Shown here: positions 33,953 through 41,559 of the stretch, one piece after another
How positions within the stretch are numbered: the first letter of the stretch is position 1
How the letters are laid out: each line of letters opens with the position of its first letter
Assembly: GCF_023091745.1 (NCBI RefSeq)
Contig: NC_068934.1
Span: 18,430,434-18,494,433, forward strand
Source of the DNA: Budorcas taxicolor
Lineage: Eukaryota; Chordata; Mammalia; Artiodactyla; Bovidae
Direction: 5' to 3'
DNA length: 64,000 bases
Made by a program: the position numbers and the translations under genes
Notes under the pieces: generated by a model
Database searches by the model: none
Told to the model about the DNA's origin: nothing
The model's input: the letters and a program-made list of their open reading frames with translations, nothing else

Positions 33953-35007
33953 AAGTTGCTTCAGTCGTGTCTGACTCTGTGCGACCCCATAGACGGCAGC
34001 CCACCAGGCTCCCCCGTCCCTGGGATTCTCCAAGCAAGAACACTGGAGTGGGGTGCCATTTCCTTCTCCAGTGCATGAAAGTGAAAGGTGAAAGTGAAGT
34101 CGCTTAGTCGCGTCCAACTCTTTGTGACCCCATGGATTGCAGCCCACCAGGCTCCTCCACCCATGGGATTTTCCAGGCAAGAGTACTGGAATGGGTTGCC
34201 ATGAAATATCTAGACTATGCAAATTCATAGAGACAGAAAGTAAATTAGTGGTTACAGGGACCTGTGGGAGCGGTGGTGGTGCTGGATAGGGAGCTATTAC
34301 TGCTTTTACTGTCTCCAAAGATTCTTTTTGGGGTGTTGAAAATGTTTTGAAAGTGGACAATGGTTATGGTTACACAACATTATCAATATACTTAATACTA
34401 CTTAATTACAATAAAAAATGGTTAACAAATTGTATATGACTTTACCAAACAAAAATTATGTACTGATTACCGTATTCTTATTCCAGCGTCACAGTATCCA
34501 GCCCCCTTTCCTTTTCCAAATGCATAGCTAGTTCTCCCTCAGCAACTTTAGTTAAGTGACAGCATCAATGATGACTGGATAATTTGGATTGTTGAGTTAA
34601 TAGAATGATATAGTTTTATCACTTTTTTCTAAATGTGAAATTTTTTGCATTCTTTTGACTCTGGCTTTAGCTGCACTGCACATCAAGACAGTGCAGTTGG
34701 GCAGCTTTAGTTGAGAAATGTTTGCAAAAGCAGAATGACTCATCTAAAGTCAGACTTCTCTCCTTTTTTCTTCAGAAAAGAAAAGCCTCTTTTTAATTGG
34801 ATGGAAACTTTCTACCTCCTTGGCCTGGGACCTCTGGAAGTCTTCTGTGAATTTGTATTCCCTTTCACCTCCTGGAACCTGAAGTACCCATTTATCCCTT
34901 TGTTACTGACCTCAGTGTATTGTGCAGTGGGCATCACATATGCTTGGCTCAAACTGTATGTTTCAGTATTGACTGACCCTCCTGTCGGCAAGACAAAGAA
35001 GCAATGA
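9356..35007 (+). CDS. ALG8: ALG8, dolichyl-P-glucose alpha-1,3-glucosyltransferase (13 coding exons)
   Basis: It adds the second glucose to the dolichol-linked Glc1Man9GlcNAc2 precursor in the ER membrane (GT57, ALG6/ALG8 family). Coding exons: 9356-9450, 13999-14077, 19515-19708, 22400-22509, 23482-23549, 25998-26124, 26682-26785, 27581-27701, 30316-30455, 31796-31935, 33223-33320, 33629-33701, 34776-35007. All junction phases agree and the sum is 1581 nt, 526 codons plus TGA, the same length as human ALG8. Seen in the protein: an N-terminal membrane segment (15-31), the first luminal loop with WTLDYPPFFAWFEY (63-76; Asp66 is the likely catalytic acid by analogy with ALG6), HFKHIYLYVAPAY (197-209), GWHVHEKA (377-384), many further hydrophobic helices, and a C-terminal KTKKQ that fits a KxKxx ER-retrieval signal. 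Introns 4 and 6 have unusual splice sites (separate entries). No stop or frameshift: an intact gene. Confidence 0.97.
9870..10130 (+). repeat. Old mammalian interspersed repeat (same unnamed family as 4380-4600)
   Basis: Within ALG8 intron 1. The blocks AAAAGGCCTTGTGGTAAGAA, GGAACAGAAAGTGACCATCG and GGGGCCAGGTCACTCAGG line up with the family. Confidence 0.4.
10800..11085 (-). repeat. Diverged BovA/BovB-related ruminant repeat
   Basis: It begins like a minus-strand BovA unit (GTTCAGTCACCAAGTTGTGT) and continues with a block (AGTGGATCACATTTTTTCAG, GGCATGGCACATAGCTTCAT) not present in Bov-tA. It is an older, longer ruminant family member in ALG8 intron 1. Confidence 0.55.
11203..11325 (-). repeat. 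tRNA-derived SINE (CHR/SINE2 type)
   Basis: Reverse-oriented copy: GTTCCCTGACCAGGAATTGA, then CCTAACCACTGGACTGCCAG and GAACTCC at its head. ALG8 intron 1. Confidence 0.8.
11490..11640 (-). repeat. tRNA-derived SINE (CHR/SINE2 type)
   Basis: Reverse-oriented copy with an A/T-rich tail at the left (TTATTTATTTATCTTTATTA) and head GGAAGTCCC at the right. ALG8 intron 1. Confidence 0.8.
12825..13215. repeat. Possible old LTR-like block
   Basis: The wording GCACCCCAAAATATGCCTCT and AAGTTACTTTCAATGGAA recalls a mammalian ERV LTR. The family and ends are not resolved, so this is tentative. Confidence 0.3.
13228..13362 (+). repeat. tRNA-derived SINE (CHR/SINE2 type)
   Basis: GGGACTTCCCTGGTAGTCTA head, GGTTCAATCTCTGGTCAGGG middle and an A-rich end. 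ALG8 intron 1. Confidence 0.8.
14190..14700 (-). mobile_element. LTR-like element (probable ERV LTR)
   Basis: In ALG8 intron 2. The block with ACAGTATTTATTGCAGGGCA (a reverse poly(A)-like TTTATT), GGGGTGAGGGTCACAGGG and TGATTGGTTGGTGGTGAAG has the layout of a minus-strand ERV LTR with CCAAT-type sequence. A partly similar stretch occurs at 17085-17335. The family was not identified. Confidence 0.45.
14800..15085 (+). repeat. Full-length CHR-type SINE
   Basis: tRNA-like head (GGGACTTCCCTGGTGGTCCA), tRNA-unrelated body (AAGCCCGTGCTCCACAGCTG, GCAACGAAGACCCAGCACAG) and an AAATAAATAAAATTT tail. One of the most complete copies in the window. ALG8 intron 2. Confidence 0.85.
15295..15430 (+). repeat. 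MIR-like SINE
   Basis: CTCTCTGAGCCTTGGTTTTT followed by a CATGAGGATTTGGAATGA block, the MIR core. ALG8 intron 2. Confidence 0.6.
15840..16070 (+). repeat. MIR SINE
   Basis: GTCAAGAGGTTGGGCTGTGG head, a CTCTGCTGCTTAATACCTGT middle and a GCTTATTAAACATTACTA end follow the MIR consensus order. ALG8 intron 2. Confidence 0.65.
16787..17010 (+). repeat. Bov-tA SINE with (CA)n tail
   Basis: tRNA-Glu head (GCTTTCCTGGTGGCTCAGAT), BovA body (GGCAACCCACTGCAGTATTC) and a tail grown into an ACACAC microsatellite at 16986-17012. ALG8 intron 2. Confidence 0.88.
17085..17335. repeat. LTR-like fragment related to 14190-14700
   Basis: It shares the CATGTAGTCACCATCCTCCA wording with the block near 14510-14535, and is otherwise GC-rich and unclassified. 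Confidence 0.3.
18880..18995 (+). repeat. MIR SINE fragment
   Basis: TTATCTCATGTAGTCCTCAC and ATTTTACAGGTAGAGAAGTT are MIR wording. ALG8 intron 2. Confidence 0.6.
19033..19230 (+). repeat. Bov-tA SINE
   Basis: GGCTTCCCTGGTGGCTCAGT head, BovA body and end GGACATGACTTAGCAACTAA. It lies about 285 bp before ALG8 exon 3. Confidence 0.9.
20715..20845 (+). repeat. MIR-like SINE
   Basis: TTTATGAGGAAACTCAGGCT block with preceding TCTCAATTACCCTGTAAGG. ALG8 intron 3. Confidence 0.55.
21002..21210 (+). repeat. Bov-tA SINE
   Basis: Slightly head-truncated copy (CAGTGGTTCAGATGGTAAAG onward) with a complete BovA body ending ACACGACTGAGTGACTAACA. ALG8 intron 3. Confidence 0.9.
22510..23481 (+). other. ALG8: ALG8 intron 4: U12-type (minor spliceosome) GT-AG intron
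   Basis: The donor after GACC reads GTATCCTTGA, matching the strict U12 5' consensus GTATCCTT rather than the U2 GTRAGT. Upstream of the acceptor the sequence TTCCTTGAC (23463-23471) matches the U12 branch-site consensus, with its A at 23470, only 11 nt before the AG at 23480-23481. There is no long polypyrimidine tract at the AG, as expected. The junction restores GAC CAT ATT CAC (Asp-His-Ile-His). Both U12 elements are present at the correct spacing. Confidence 0.9.
23890..24080 (+). repeat. MIR SINE
   Basis: ATAGTGTAATGGAAAGTATG head, GACCTGGGTTGAAATCTTG and CTCTGTGACTCAGACAAGTT in consensus order. ALG8 intron 5. Confidence 0.65.
25143..25350 (+). repeat. Bov-tA SINE
   Basis: GTCTTCCCTGCTGGCTCAGT head, BovA body and end GGACATGACTTAGAGACTGA. 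ALG8 intron 5. Confidence 0.9.
25380..25965 (-). mobile_element. L1 3'-end remnants, antisense
   Basis: The blocks TTTCAAAATGATCACCATGG, GACAGATATAGTTCCTGACT and CAGATTTCACCAGTTTTTCC are L1 3'-end wording in reverse orientation. They fill the end of ALG8 intron 5 up to about 30 bp before exon 6. Confidence 0.65.
26190..26320 (-). repeat. tRNA-derived SINE (CHR/SINE2 type)
   Basis: Reverse copy inside ALG8 intron 6: ATTTATTTATTTGACCACAC tail side and CCACCAGGGAAGTCC head. Confidence 0.8.
26443..26606 (-). repeat. Bov-A2 SINE, truncated
   Basis: One complete BovA monomer plus the start of the second (CTGCTGCTGCTGCTAAGTCA to GAAGTCGCTTAGTCGTG), ending abruptly 75 bp before ALG8 exon 7. Confidence 0.85.
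26993..27006. repeat. (CA)n microsatellite
   Basis: A short run of ACACAC in ALG8 intron 7. Confidence 0.7.
27385..27500 (+). repeat. MIR-like fragment
   Basis: ACAGATGAGAAGGTTGGACA and CAGCATCACATAACTATT, MIR 3'-half wording. ALG8 intron 7. Confidence 0.5.
27730..27846 (-). repeat. tRNA-derived SINE (CHR/SINE2 type)
   Basis: Reverse copy starting 29 bp after ALG8 exon 8: GGATCTTAGTTCCCCAACCA and GAGTCCTAACCGCTGGACC. Confidence 0.8.
28039..28245 (+). repeat. Bov-tA SINE
   Basis: Well-preserved copy: GGCTTCCCTGGTGGCTCAGA head, ACACGACTGAGTGACTTCAC end. ALG8 intron 8. Low divergence suggests a young insertion. Confidence 0.92.
28620..28700 (-). repeat. hAT-type (Charlie/MER1-like) DNA transposon fragment
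   Basis: AGTAAATATTTCAGGCTTTG and GCAGGCCACATAGCTGTTTT are the well-known end wording of a non-autonomous hAT family. The exact subfamily is uncertain. Confidence 0.5.
28745..28925 (+). repeat. MIR SINE
   Basis: GTGGGCTTTGGAACCAGACA core and GGCAGGTGCTTAATGCGTGG end. ALG8 intron 8. Confidence 0.65.
29590..29830 (+). repeat. Old mammalian interspersed repeat (unnamed family)
   Basis: GGGGCTAGATCATGGAAGAT followed by GAATATGGACTTTATCCCAT is a clear match to the family also seen at 9870 and 46150. Confidence 0.45.
30050..30263 (-). repeat. Bov-tA SINE close to ALG8 exon 9
   Basis: Complete minus-strand copy (GTGTCAGTTGCTCAGACGTG to CAGCTGAGCCACCAAGGAAG). It ends about 52 bp upstream of ALG8 exon 9, leaving only a short unique stretch for the branch point and acceptor. 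Confidence 0.92.
31325..31422 (-). repeat. tRNA-derived SINE (CHR/SINE2 type)
   Basis: Reverse fragment: GGGAATTGAACCCACACCCT and GGACCACCAGGGAAGTCCC. ALG8 intron 9. Confidence 0.8.
32390..32550 (+). repeat. MIR SINE fragment
   Basis: GAAACTGGGGCTCAGAGTTT and AAAGTCACACAGCCAGCAAA are core MIR wording. ALG8 intron 10. Confidence 0.7.
33795..34425 (+). mobile_element. Old L1 3' end split by a Bov-A2
   Basis: Left part (AAGCCAGACACAAAAAGGAC, then TATCGTATGATTTCATTTAT) and right part (TCATAGAGACAGAAAGTAAA, ATGGTTATGGTTACACAAC) are consecutive L1 3'-end wording, interrupted by the Bov-A2 at 33919-34200. ALG8 intron 12. Confidence 0.7.
33919..34200 (-). repeat. Bov-A2 SINE with expanded (GCT)n
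   Basis: Two BovA monomers in reverse orientation, flanked by a short duplication ATGAAAT (33912-33918 and 34201-34207). The terminal trinucleotide is expanded to about ten GCT units at 33920-33951, longer than in the other Bov-A2 copies here (three to four), so it is a likely polymorphic microsatellite. Confidence 0.9.
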
Positions 35008-35372
35008 GTAAAGGAACTGCTTGGATGTGTTCCAAGCAATTATTTCATGGGAAGTTAAGCAGAACTTGAAGAAAGTTGCTGGTAGCATGAACCATTCATT
35101 TCAGTAAATCTGTGGGAGGACCATTCTTGTAAACTTGGCCTTGCCCAGCCTAGCAACCTGATTGTCACCATGGTGAGAAGCCACTTGTCCTCCATAAGCA
35201 GTGAAATACATCTGAAACAAATCTCGCCTTCCCTTTTTAAAATTGTCATTGAGACTGCTGTGCTTGCTCTAGGCAAGAAGGGAGACTGATCAACAGCATG
35301 ATTTTCTGTAGCCTATGATAACCGTCGTCAGGATATAAAGCATAATTAAGATCATGTGCTAAGGGAAGTATA

Positions 35373-35378
35373 AATAAA
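35373..35378 (+). promoter_or_regulatory. ALG8: ALG8 polyadenylation signal
   Basis: AATAAA lies 366 bp after the ALG8 stop codon, with a GT/T-rich stretch (CATTTTGTATTTC) just downstream. Cleavage probably occurs around 35390-35402. Confidence 0.75.
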
Positions 35379-35404
35379 ATACCATTTTGTATTTCTGCAC
35401 AAAA

Positions 35405-36860
35405 AACTTTGGATTATTTCCAGCTCCTCCATTTCCTTGGTATGCACACAAGCAAATGGTGTGCACTAATCCCCATTCTGTACACCTTGTTCCAGGAGGT
35501 GCTTTTTTTTCCGATTGAAATTATGCATAGACAATACTCACAAAGACAGAATATTTAATGATCTGTTTGGCCTGTCAGCGGAGATTATAAACCACTCTGC
35601 TCTTACATTGAGTTAAGGACATCTTCTACAGTTCATTTATTCTAAAAGCAAGTACTCCAAATTCAATAGGGTCACTCCTTAAACTTTGCTGTGTGAACAG
35701 TCGTAAGTGTTTTTTTTTCCCAGCCCGATCTAGTCCTCCCTCTACCTTGAGAGTACTTCATACACTTTAACCAGGACCCCAGATTGCCTAATATCTGCAG
35801 CACATTCCAATTCAGCCAACATTTATCTAGCTGTCACTGGGACCTTTCAACGTTTTATTCCCTCTAAGAAGATCAGAGAGAGTCCAAGATCAGTAGAATC
35901 CTGGGATGCTAATCCAGTTATCCATCTCTTAAATTCACTCTATTTTCCACGTCTTCTTTTGAGTCTCATTCAGAGATAAAGATGGGGATTTTTGCCAAAG
36001 GAGAGGGGGAAGCACAGCCTCTCTAGCCCCTTTTCCTCGCCACAGTTCCCCGTTGTGCCGTGTGCCCCAGCTGTCCCAACAGCTTAGAGTTCCCGGTGTG
36101 CCGTGCTGTTTGCTACCACTGCTTCCTCGTTTCCTGCTGCTTCCTTCCTCTCCTCTGTCTGCTGGCTTTTGCACCCTATCACTGATTGCCTGCGCTTCAA
36201 GATCCAGCTTCAAAATGCCATTTCAAAATGTTCTGAAATCTGTAAGTGAAAACAAGCAAAGTCACTATCAAAATTTAAACAAATAAGATATGAAGCCCAT
36301 TTTTTTACTTGCTGTTTAATTTTATAAGCAGTGTACCAAAATTTAACAAGTGGAAGGAAAAGAAAAGTGGGAAGGACTTGGTATTCTTGATCACAATATA
36401 GTTTCCCAGGTTGAGGAGATAGAGCCAGAACTGGGAGGGAAGAAGATGCCCTCTTTCCAGCCCAACACTGGCATCGTTCTCTTTGTTAATAATTCCCACC
36501 TAGAAACTACTGTTTGTGAAGGGAGCACTTCAGTGTCAGAGACAATTGCCCTCTATGTGTAGTCCATGCAGTTTCGTTTGCATTTAATGGGAGAAAAAAA
36601 CATTCTATTAAAATCTTTGAAAAAGATGTTTTAAGCAGTTAGATAAAATTACTCTTTCAGTCTAATTATTTTGGCCCACCTACCTGCTTTTTTGTGCTCC
36701 AAAGAAGTTGGCTACTGTGCTAATGACAACTGAAATTAGAACGATTTTACAAACCTCAAAAACCTGAATCAATATAGCCTTTAGTTTCTCACAATATAGT
36801 CCTGTATTTGGCATCTCCACTTTATAGAGGGTCCGTAAATGTTTTTGGTTTTTTTTCAGT
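35405..36860. other. Intergenic, no gene or named repeat recognised
   Basis: Largely unique-looking sequence after the ALG8 3' end. Short ORFs (for example at 36053-36286 and 35935-36213) show no domain, splice context or family resemblance. Confidence 0.45.
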
Positions 36861-36867
36861 CTCAGAA

Positions 36868-37330
36868 GTGTTGACTGAAAAAGAACACACACAATATAGG
36901 AGTTGTTTCAGGTTCATTCAGGGACTGTAGTAAGGGCTGTAGCCTAGGAGACAGCTTCTCAGTAACTGAGAGAACTGCTCTGAAGAGAAGAGGGGAGGTT
37001 CAAGTATATATGTGAGTTTGGGGCTAGGGAATACATGCACTCAAGTATACATTTTGGTAAAGGATTACTGCTAGTCACGAAGAACAGACATCTCAATAAT
37101 TTTAGTGCTCTTCTATGTATGGGAAGATGCAAGAATCTGGGTTCATTAAAATTCTTGCTAAGATACACATCTAACTGTAAGGGACCAGCTTGTCCAAAGC
37201 ACAGAGTATCCTGTTATCAAATTAATTTTCTCTATCTGAAGCAAAGAGTGCTTCATCCTGTTACCACCTTAATTTCCTCTATCTGAAACAGAGTGTACTG
37301 TCCATCAGCAACTGTAGCAGGTAAATCCTT
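36868..37330. mobile_element. Possible ERV LTR-like element
   Basis: A block beginning TGTTGACTGAAAAAGAACAC holds two similar sub-blocks (ATCCTGTTATCAAATTAATT and ATCCTGTTACCACCTTAATT, each followed by a TCTCTATCTGAA-type motif). The internal duplication and TG start suggest an LTR, but the family is not identified. Confidence 0.35.
37196..37292. repeat. Diverged direct duplication
   Basis: Two consecutive units of about 50 bp: CCTGTTATCAAATTAATTTT / CTCTATCTGAAGCAAAGAG and CCTGTTACCACCTTAATTTC / CTCTATCTGAAACAGAGTG. A local tandem duplication inside the possible LTR. Confidence 0.6.
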
Positions 37331-38069
37331 GCAGAACTGGCTAATAAGCAACACTATTGTACTTTGTAGGAGTCAGAACTAAAAACAGTATACTATATAC
37401 ATAAGACAACTATAAAAAAGACTGGACCCATATACCTATGTACAGAATCCTAGAGCCTCTCAGAAGAGCACTCAGGGAAGATTCATTTTGTACAGTTTTC
37501 CTGAATGAATAGATAGCTGATTAGACAGTGTCGAGGTGTTCACCATTGTGTAAAGCATCCCCTTCCACATGCACAGCTGTTTCTTAGGGCATTTAATGCT
37601 GAACTCATATTTTTCTTCCTCTAACTTACCAGTTGGTCTCTGAAACCATATAATGACATTCTGTTCCCATTGTGACAACCCTTCAAAGGATATACAAAGA
37701 GGAGGTCCCACATTGCGGCCCTTTCTGCTGAAAGCGTACTACGTGACAGGTGTTACCCCCTTTTAATCCTTCCTAAAGTTTGAAAAGCAATTCATCATTG
37801 CTTCAAATATTTGCTGAGTTCCTATTGAGTGTCATGTGCTGTGCTAGGTGCTGGAGATCAAAAGATGAACAAGAAAGACTTTCCTGCACTCAAGAATTTA
37901 TATTCTAGTATCTAGAGAGATGTAAGAGCCAGGAAGATGACTCCTAGAAGAAAACATAGGTGGAAAGCTGTAGGATACTAGATTCGGTAGTGATTTTCTT
38001 GGATATGACACCAAAAACATGGGCACCAAAAGCAAAAATTGACAACTTGGGCTATGCCTCAAAAGAAAC

Positions 38070-38272
38070 AGGGCTTCCCTAGTAGTTCTGCTGGTAAAGA
38101 ATCCGCCTGCAATGCGAGAGACCTGGGTTTGATCCCTGGGTTGGGAAGAACCCCTGGAAAGGGGAACAGCTACCCACTCCAGTATTCTGGCCCGGAGAAT
38201 TCCATGAACTGTATAGTCCATGGGGTCACAAAAGAGTCGGACACGACTGAGTGACTTTTACTTTGAAAAGAA
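38070..38272 (+). repeat. Bov-tA SINE
   Basis: GGGCTTCCCTAGTAGTTCTG head, BovA body and end ACACGACTGAGTGACTTTTA. Intergenic, inserted at the start of an old L1 tail. Confidence 0.9.
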
Positions 38273-38275
38273 ACA

Positions 38276-39325
38276 ATCAATAGAGTGAAAAGCCAACCTG
38301 TGGAATGAAAAAATATTTGGAAATCATATATTTGATAAGGGATAAATATATAGAATATACAGGGCTCTTCTACAGCCCAACAACAAAAAGAACCAAGCAA
38401 CTCAATTTAAAATGGACAAAAGACTGAATAGATAATTCTCCAAACATATACAAATGGCCTACAAGCATATGAAAAGATGCTCAACATCACTAATCATAAA
38501 AAAAATGCAAATAAAAACCGCACACTTACAGGATGGCCACTATCAAAAGAATGGAAAATAAGTGTTGGCAAGGATGTGGAGAAAGTAGAACCCTTAAGTA
38601 CTATGGAAATGTAAAATGGTTCAGCCATTGTGGAGAAACAGTATGAAGGTTCCTCAAAAAATCAAAAATATAATTTCCATATGAATCATCAATCCCACTT
38701 CTGAGTATATATCCAAAAGAATTCAAAGTAAGATCTTCAAGAGATTTTTTTCACATCTATGTTCATTATAGCATTATTTCACAATAGCTAGGAGGTAGAA
38801 ACAACCCAAATGGACATCAACAGATGGACATGTAGATAAAATGTTGCATATACATTTTACAACGGAGTATTATGCAGCCTTAAAAGGAAATCCTGGGAAT
38901 TCCCTGGTCCAGCGGTTAGGACTCCACGCTTTCACTGCCAAGGGCTGGGGTTCCATCTCTGGTTGGGGAACTAAGTTCTTGTAAGCCATGTGGTGAGGCC
39001 AAAAAAACAAGGGAGGAGGAAATCCTGTCACACGCAACAACATGGATAAAGTTCGAGGATATTCCACTCCTATGTATCTGAAGTGGTCAAAATCATAGAA
39101 ACAGAAAGGAGGAAGGTAGTTACCAAGGGCTAGGGGTAGGAGGGAAAGGGAATTAGCATTCAATGGTAGAGAGTTTCAGTTTTGCAAGATAAAAGTTCTA
39201 GAGATCTGTTATACAACAGTGTGAATATACTTAACACTACTGAACTATACACTTAGAAATGGTTAAGATGATAACGTTTAATGTTATGTTTTTTACCACA
39301 ACTTATAAAGTTAAAATTTTAATTT
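38276..39325 (+). mobile_element. Old L1 3' end, split by a SINE
   Basis: It contains the degraded end of L1 ORF2 and the 3' region (AAAATGGACAAAAGACTGAA, AAAATGGTTCAGCCATTGTG, ACAGAGTATTATGCAGCC-like, AATGGTTAAGATGATAACGT). The coding frame is lost. It is interrupted by a tRNA-derived SINE at 38896-39016. Confidence 0.8.
38896..39016 (+). repeat. tRNA-derived SINE inserted in the L1
   Basis: GGAATTCCCTGGTCCAGCGG head. It is flanked by an exact 11-bp duplication AGGAAATCCTG at 38885-38895 and 39017-39027, which fixes the insertion boundaries and shows it is younger than the L1. Confidence 0.9.
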
Positions 39326-39339
39326 ATCCAAAAAAAAGT

Positions 39340-39432
39340 TGTTGGATTTCCCTGGTGGTCCAGTGGTTAAGAATCCACTTGCCAACACAGGGGACATGGA
39401 TTTGATCCCTGGTCCAAGAAGATCCCACAGAA
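39340..39432 (+). repeat. tRNA-derived SINE (CHR/SINE2 type)
   Basis: GGATTTCCCTGGTGGTCCAG head and GATCCCTGGTCCAAGAAGAT. Head portion only. Confidence 0.8.
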
Positions 39433-39799
39433 GTAACTAAATACTCTAAATATTTGTGTTAATCCTCCTCATGCTTTTCTTTATAATTTTACTACTAATA
39501 TGGGTATCTCTAAATAGTATAGATTTGCCTAATATTGAACTTTATACATGGAATCATTTATTGTCTTCTAACATCTCTTTTTCTCTGATCTCTGAATGAA
39601 AACATGACAATTTATCCTCTATTCTGCTGTTAATGGACATTTTAAATGTTTCTAGTTTGGGGCTATTACTAATGGATATTACTCCCTGTAATATAATATT
39701 CTTGTATGTCTCTTAGTCCTGGTTAACATGCCCCAAAGCTTCTCTAGACCCTAGACTTTGGAGTACAGTCTTAAGTAAATGAAAAAGAAATGGAACACA

Positions 39800-40120
39800 A
39801 CTTAAATATCCATCAAAAGGGTAATGGGTGACTAAAATGTAACTTACTTATATAATGGAATATCATACAGTAATCAAAAGGAATGAGCTTGATCTTTATA
39901 TCATCATGAATGGATCTTAAAACATGTGGAATGATGAAAGTGAGAGAAAGCAGAAAATTTAGGTAAAATTTAAAGCACACATAATACATACTAAATATAT
40001 GTAAAAATATAAAAAGTGAACTGTAAGTGTACACTAAACTCATGATTGTCTCCACGGAGGATGGGAAAGAGTTCTATATTTATAGTGTTTTATTTCCTTT
40101 TAAAATAAATATGACAAAAT
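39800..40120 (+). mobile_element. Possible L1 3'-end fragment
   Basis: TATAATGGAATATCATACAG, CTTTATATCATCATGAATGG and AAAGTGAGAGAAAGCAGAAA recall L1 3'-end wording. Diverged. Confidence 0.5.
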
Positions 40121-40389
40121 ATTAACAATTCTGGCTGATAGCATATGGGTATTTGTTATACTGTTCTTTGTATTTTTGTTTTTGTATGTCTTAAGTTTCT
40201 TAAAAGAGAAAGTGGACCGAGAAGACTGTGGAGAAGGATGTGTAAGCAATATTGAATATTTGTGTTTGCCTAACAGACCATCTAGTATTCAAAATTAACA
40301 TAATCCTAAGGTAGATTTTTGATGGTTTTCACTCTTTTGATATAATTTTAAAAGAAACATTATGGTTAAAAAAAAATAAAAAGACTGTG

Positions 40390-40559
40390 CAAGGACTTCC
40401 CTGGTTAGAAATCCACCTTGCAATGCAGCAGATACAGGTTAGATCCCTGGTCAAGGAACTAAGTAAGGCCCCACATGCTGATAGGCAACTAAACCCTGAT
40501 CCACAACTAGAGAAAAATCCGCTGGCAGCAACCAAGGTGCAGCTAAAGAAATAAAATTT
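40390..40559 (+). repeat. CHR-type SINE with 11-bp target duplication
   Basis: CAAGGACTTCCCTGGTTAGA head to AAAGAAATAAAATTTA tail. It is flanked by AAAAGACTGTG at 40379-40389 and 40560-40570. Confidence 0.88.
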
Positions 40560-40740
40560 AAAAGACTGTGAAAAAAAAAAAAACTTTCATGTGTCATACT
40601 AGTATTTACATGAGGCAGATTCTCAGGTAATTACTAGGTCTAACAGCTTGAACTTCCTAAAACATTTGCTGCCTTCCAAGAAACTGTTCCAATATACATT
40701 CCTTTGGAAGATCCTAACTTTAAATGTTACAGATCTGGGA

Positions 40741-40782
40741 GTCCTTTTTGTAGGCATAAGAGTCCTTTTTGTAGGCATAAGA
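40741..40782. repeat. Exact tandem duplication, two 21-bp units
   Basis: GTCCTTTTTGTAGGCATAAG plus A occurs twice head to tail with no difference, followed by the start of a third (GTC). It is a recent slippage or duplication in otherwise unique sequence. Confidence 0.95.
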
Positions 40783-41364
40783 GTCTCCTCCTTTATTAGC
40801 TGATACTTAATTCTTCCACTTTGGAAATCAATACCTGAGGCATACGGCTTTGCGTTAACCTCTGGTTTAATCAGCATTCTTCTAAGTAAAATATTGAAGA
40901 CATTTCAGCTCCTTATAAGCAAGGGCTGTCTAAACAGAGAGCTTTTCAAAGATCGGAGTTGGAGGCAGGTGACCAGAAACTGGACAATTACTTGGCAGAA
41001 TATTATAGATTCTTTTTTTTTTTTTTCTTTTCATTCTTCAAATCGTTAGGAAACACCTCGTCCCTCAGCGGCGTGCAAGGACCTAAAGACCCAGACTGAA
41101 TTTCAAGAGTTTAGCTAAATGATCCAGCCCTGAGATTCTCCGAATTCTTTATGACTGGCTGGACCTTAATTTTAGGCTTTGTGAAGGGTGTTCCTATGCA
41201 GATGAAAGACTGGAAACTCAGAAAAAGAAAACTAGTTTTTATTTTATGTTAATTAATTACGTTGCTTAAAACTACCCATCAAGCCCACTTGGGGTTTTGG
41301 ATACAAAAATAAATTCTTGCCGAAGGACCATTCTAGGGCGGAGGAAGGAGAGACAATTGCGGGC

Positions 41365-41478
41365 AAGGGTGTGTGTTAGTTGCTCAGTCGTGTCTGACTG
41401 CGTCCCCATGGGCTTTTCTCTGTCCATGGGATTCTCCAGACAAGAGCACTGGAGTGGCTTGCCGTTTCCTTCTCCAGC
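41365..41478 (-). repeat. BovA monomer fragment upstream of NDUFC2
   Basis: GTGTGTTAGTTGCTCAGTCG to CCGTTTCCTTCTCCAGCGG, a partial minus-strand BovA unit that ends about 90 bp before the CpG island. Confidence 0.85.
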
Positions 41479-41559
41479 GGGCAAGGGAGACTGGGTGAAA
41501 AAAGCAACATCTCCCAGTCTTCGGGTTTGGCTCGTTTCTGCTCGATAGGTACCTAGCCC

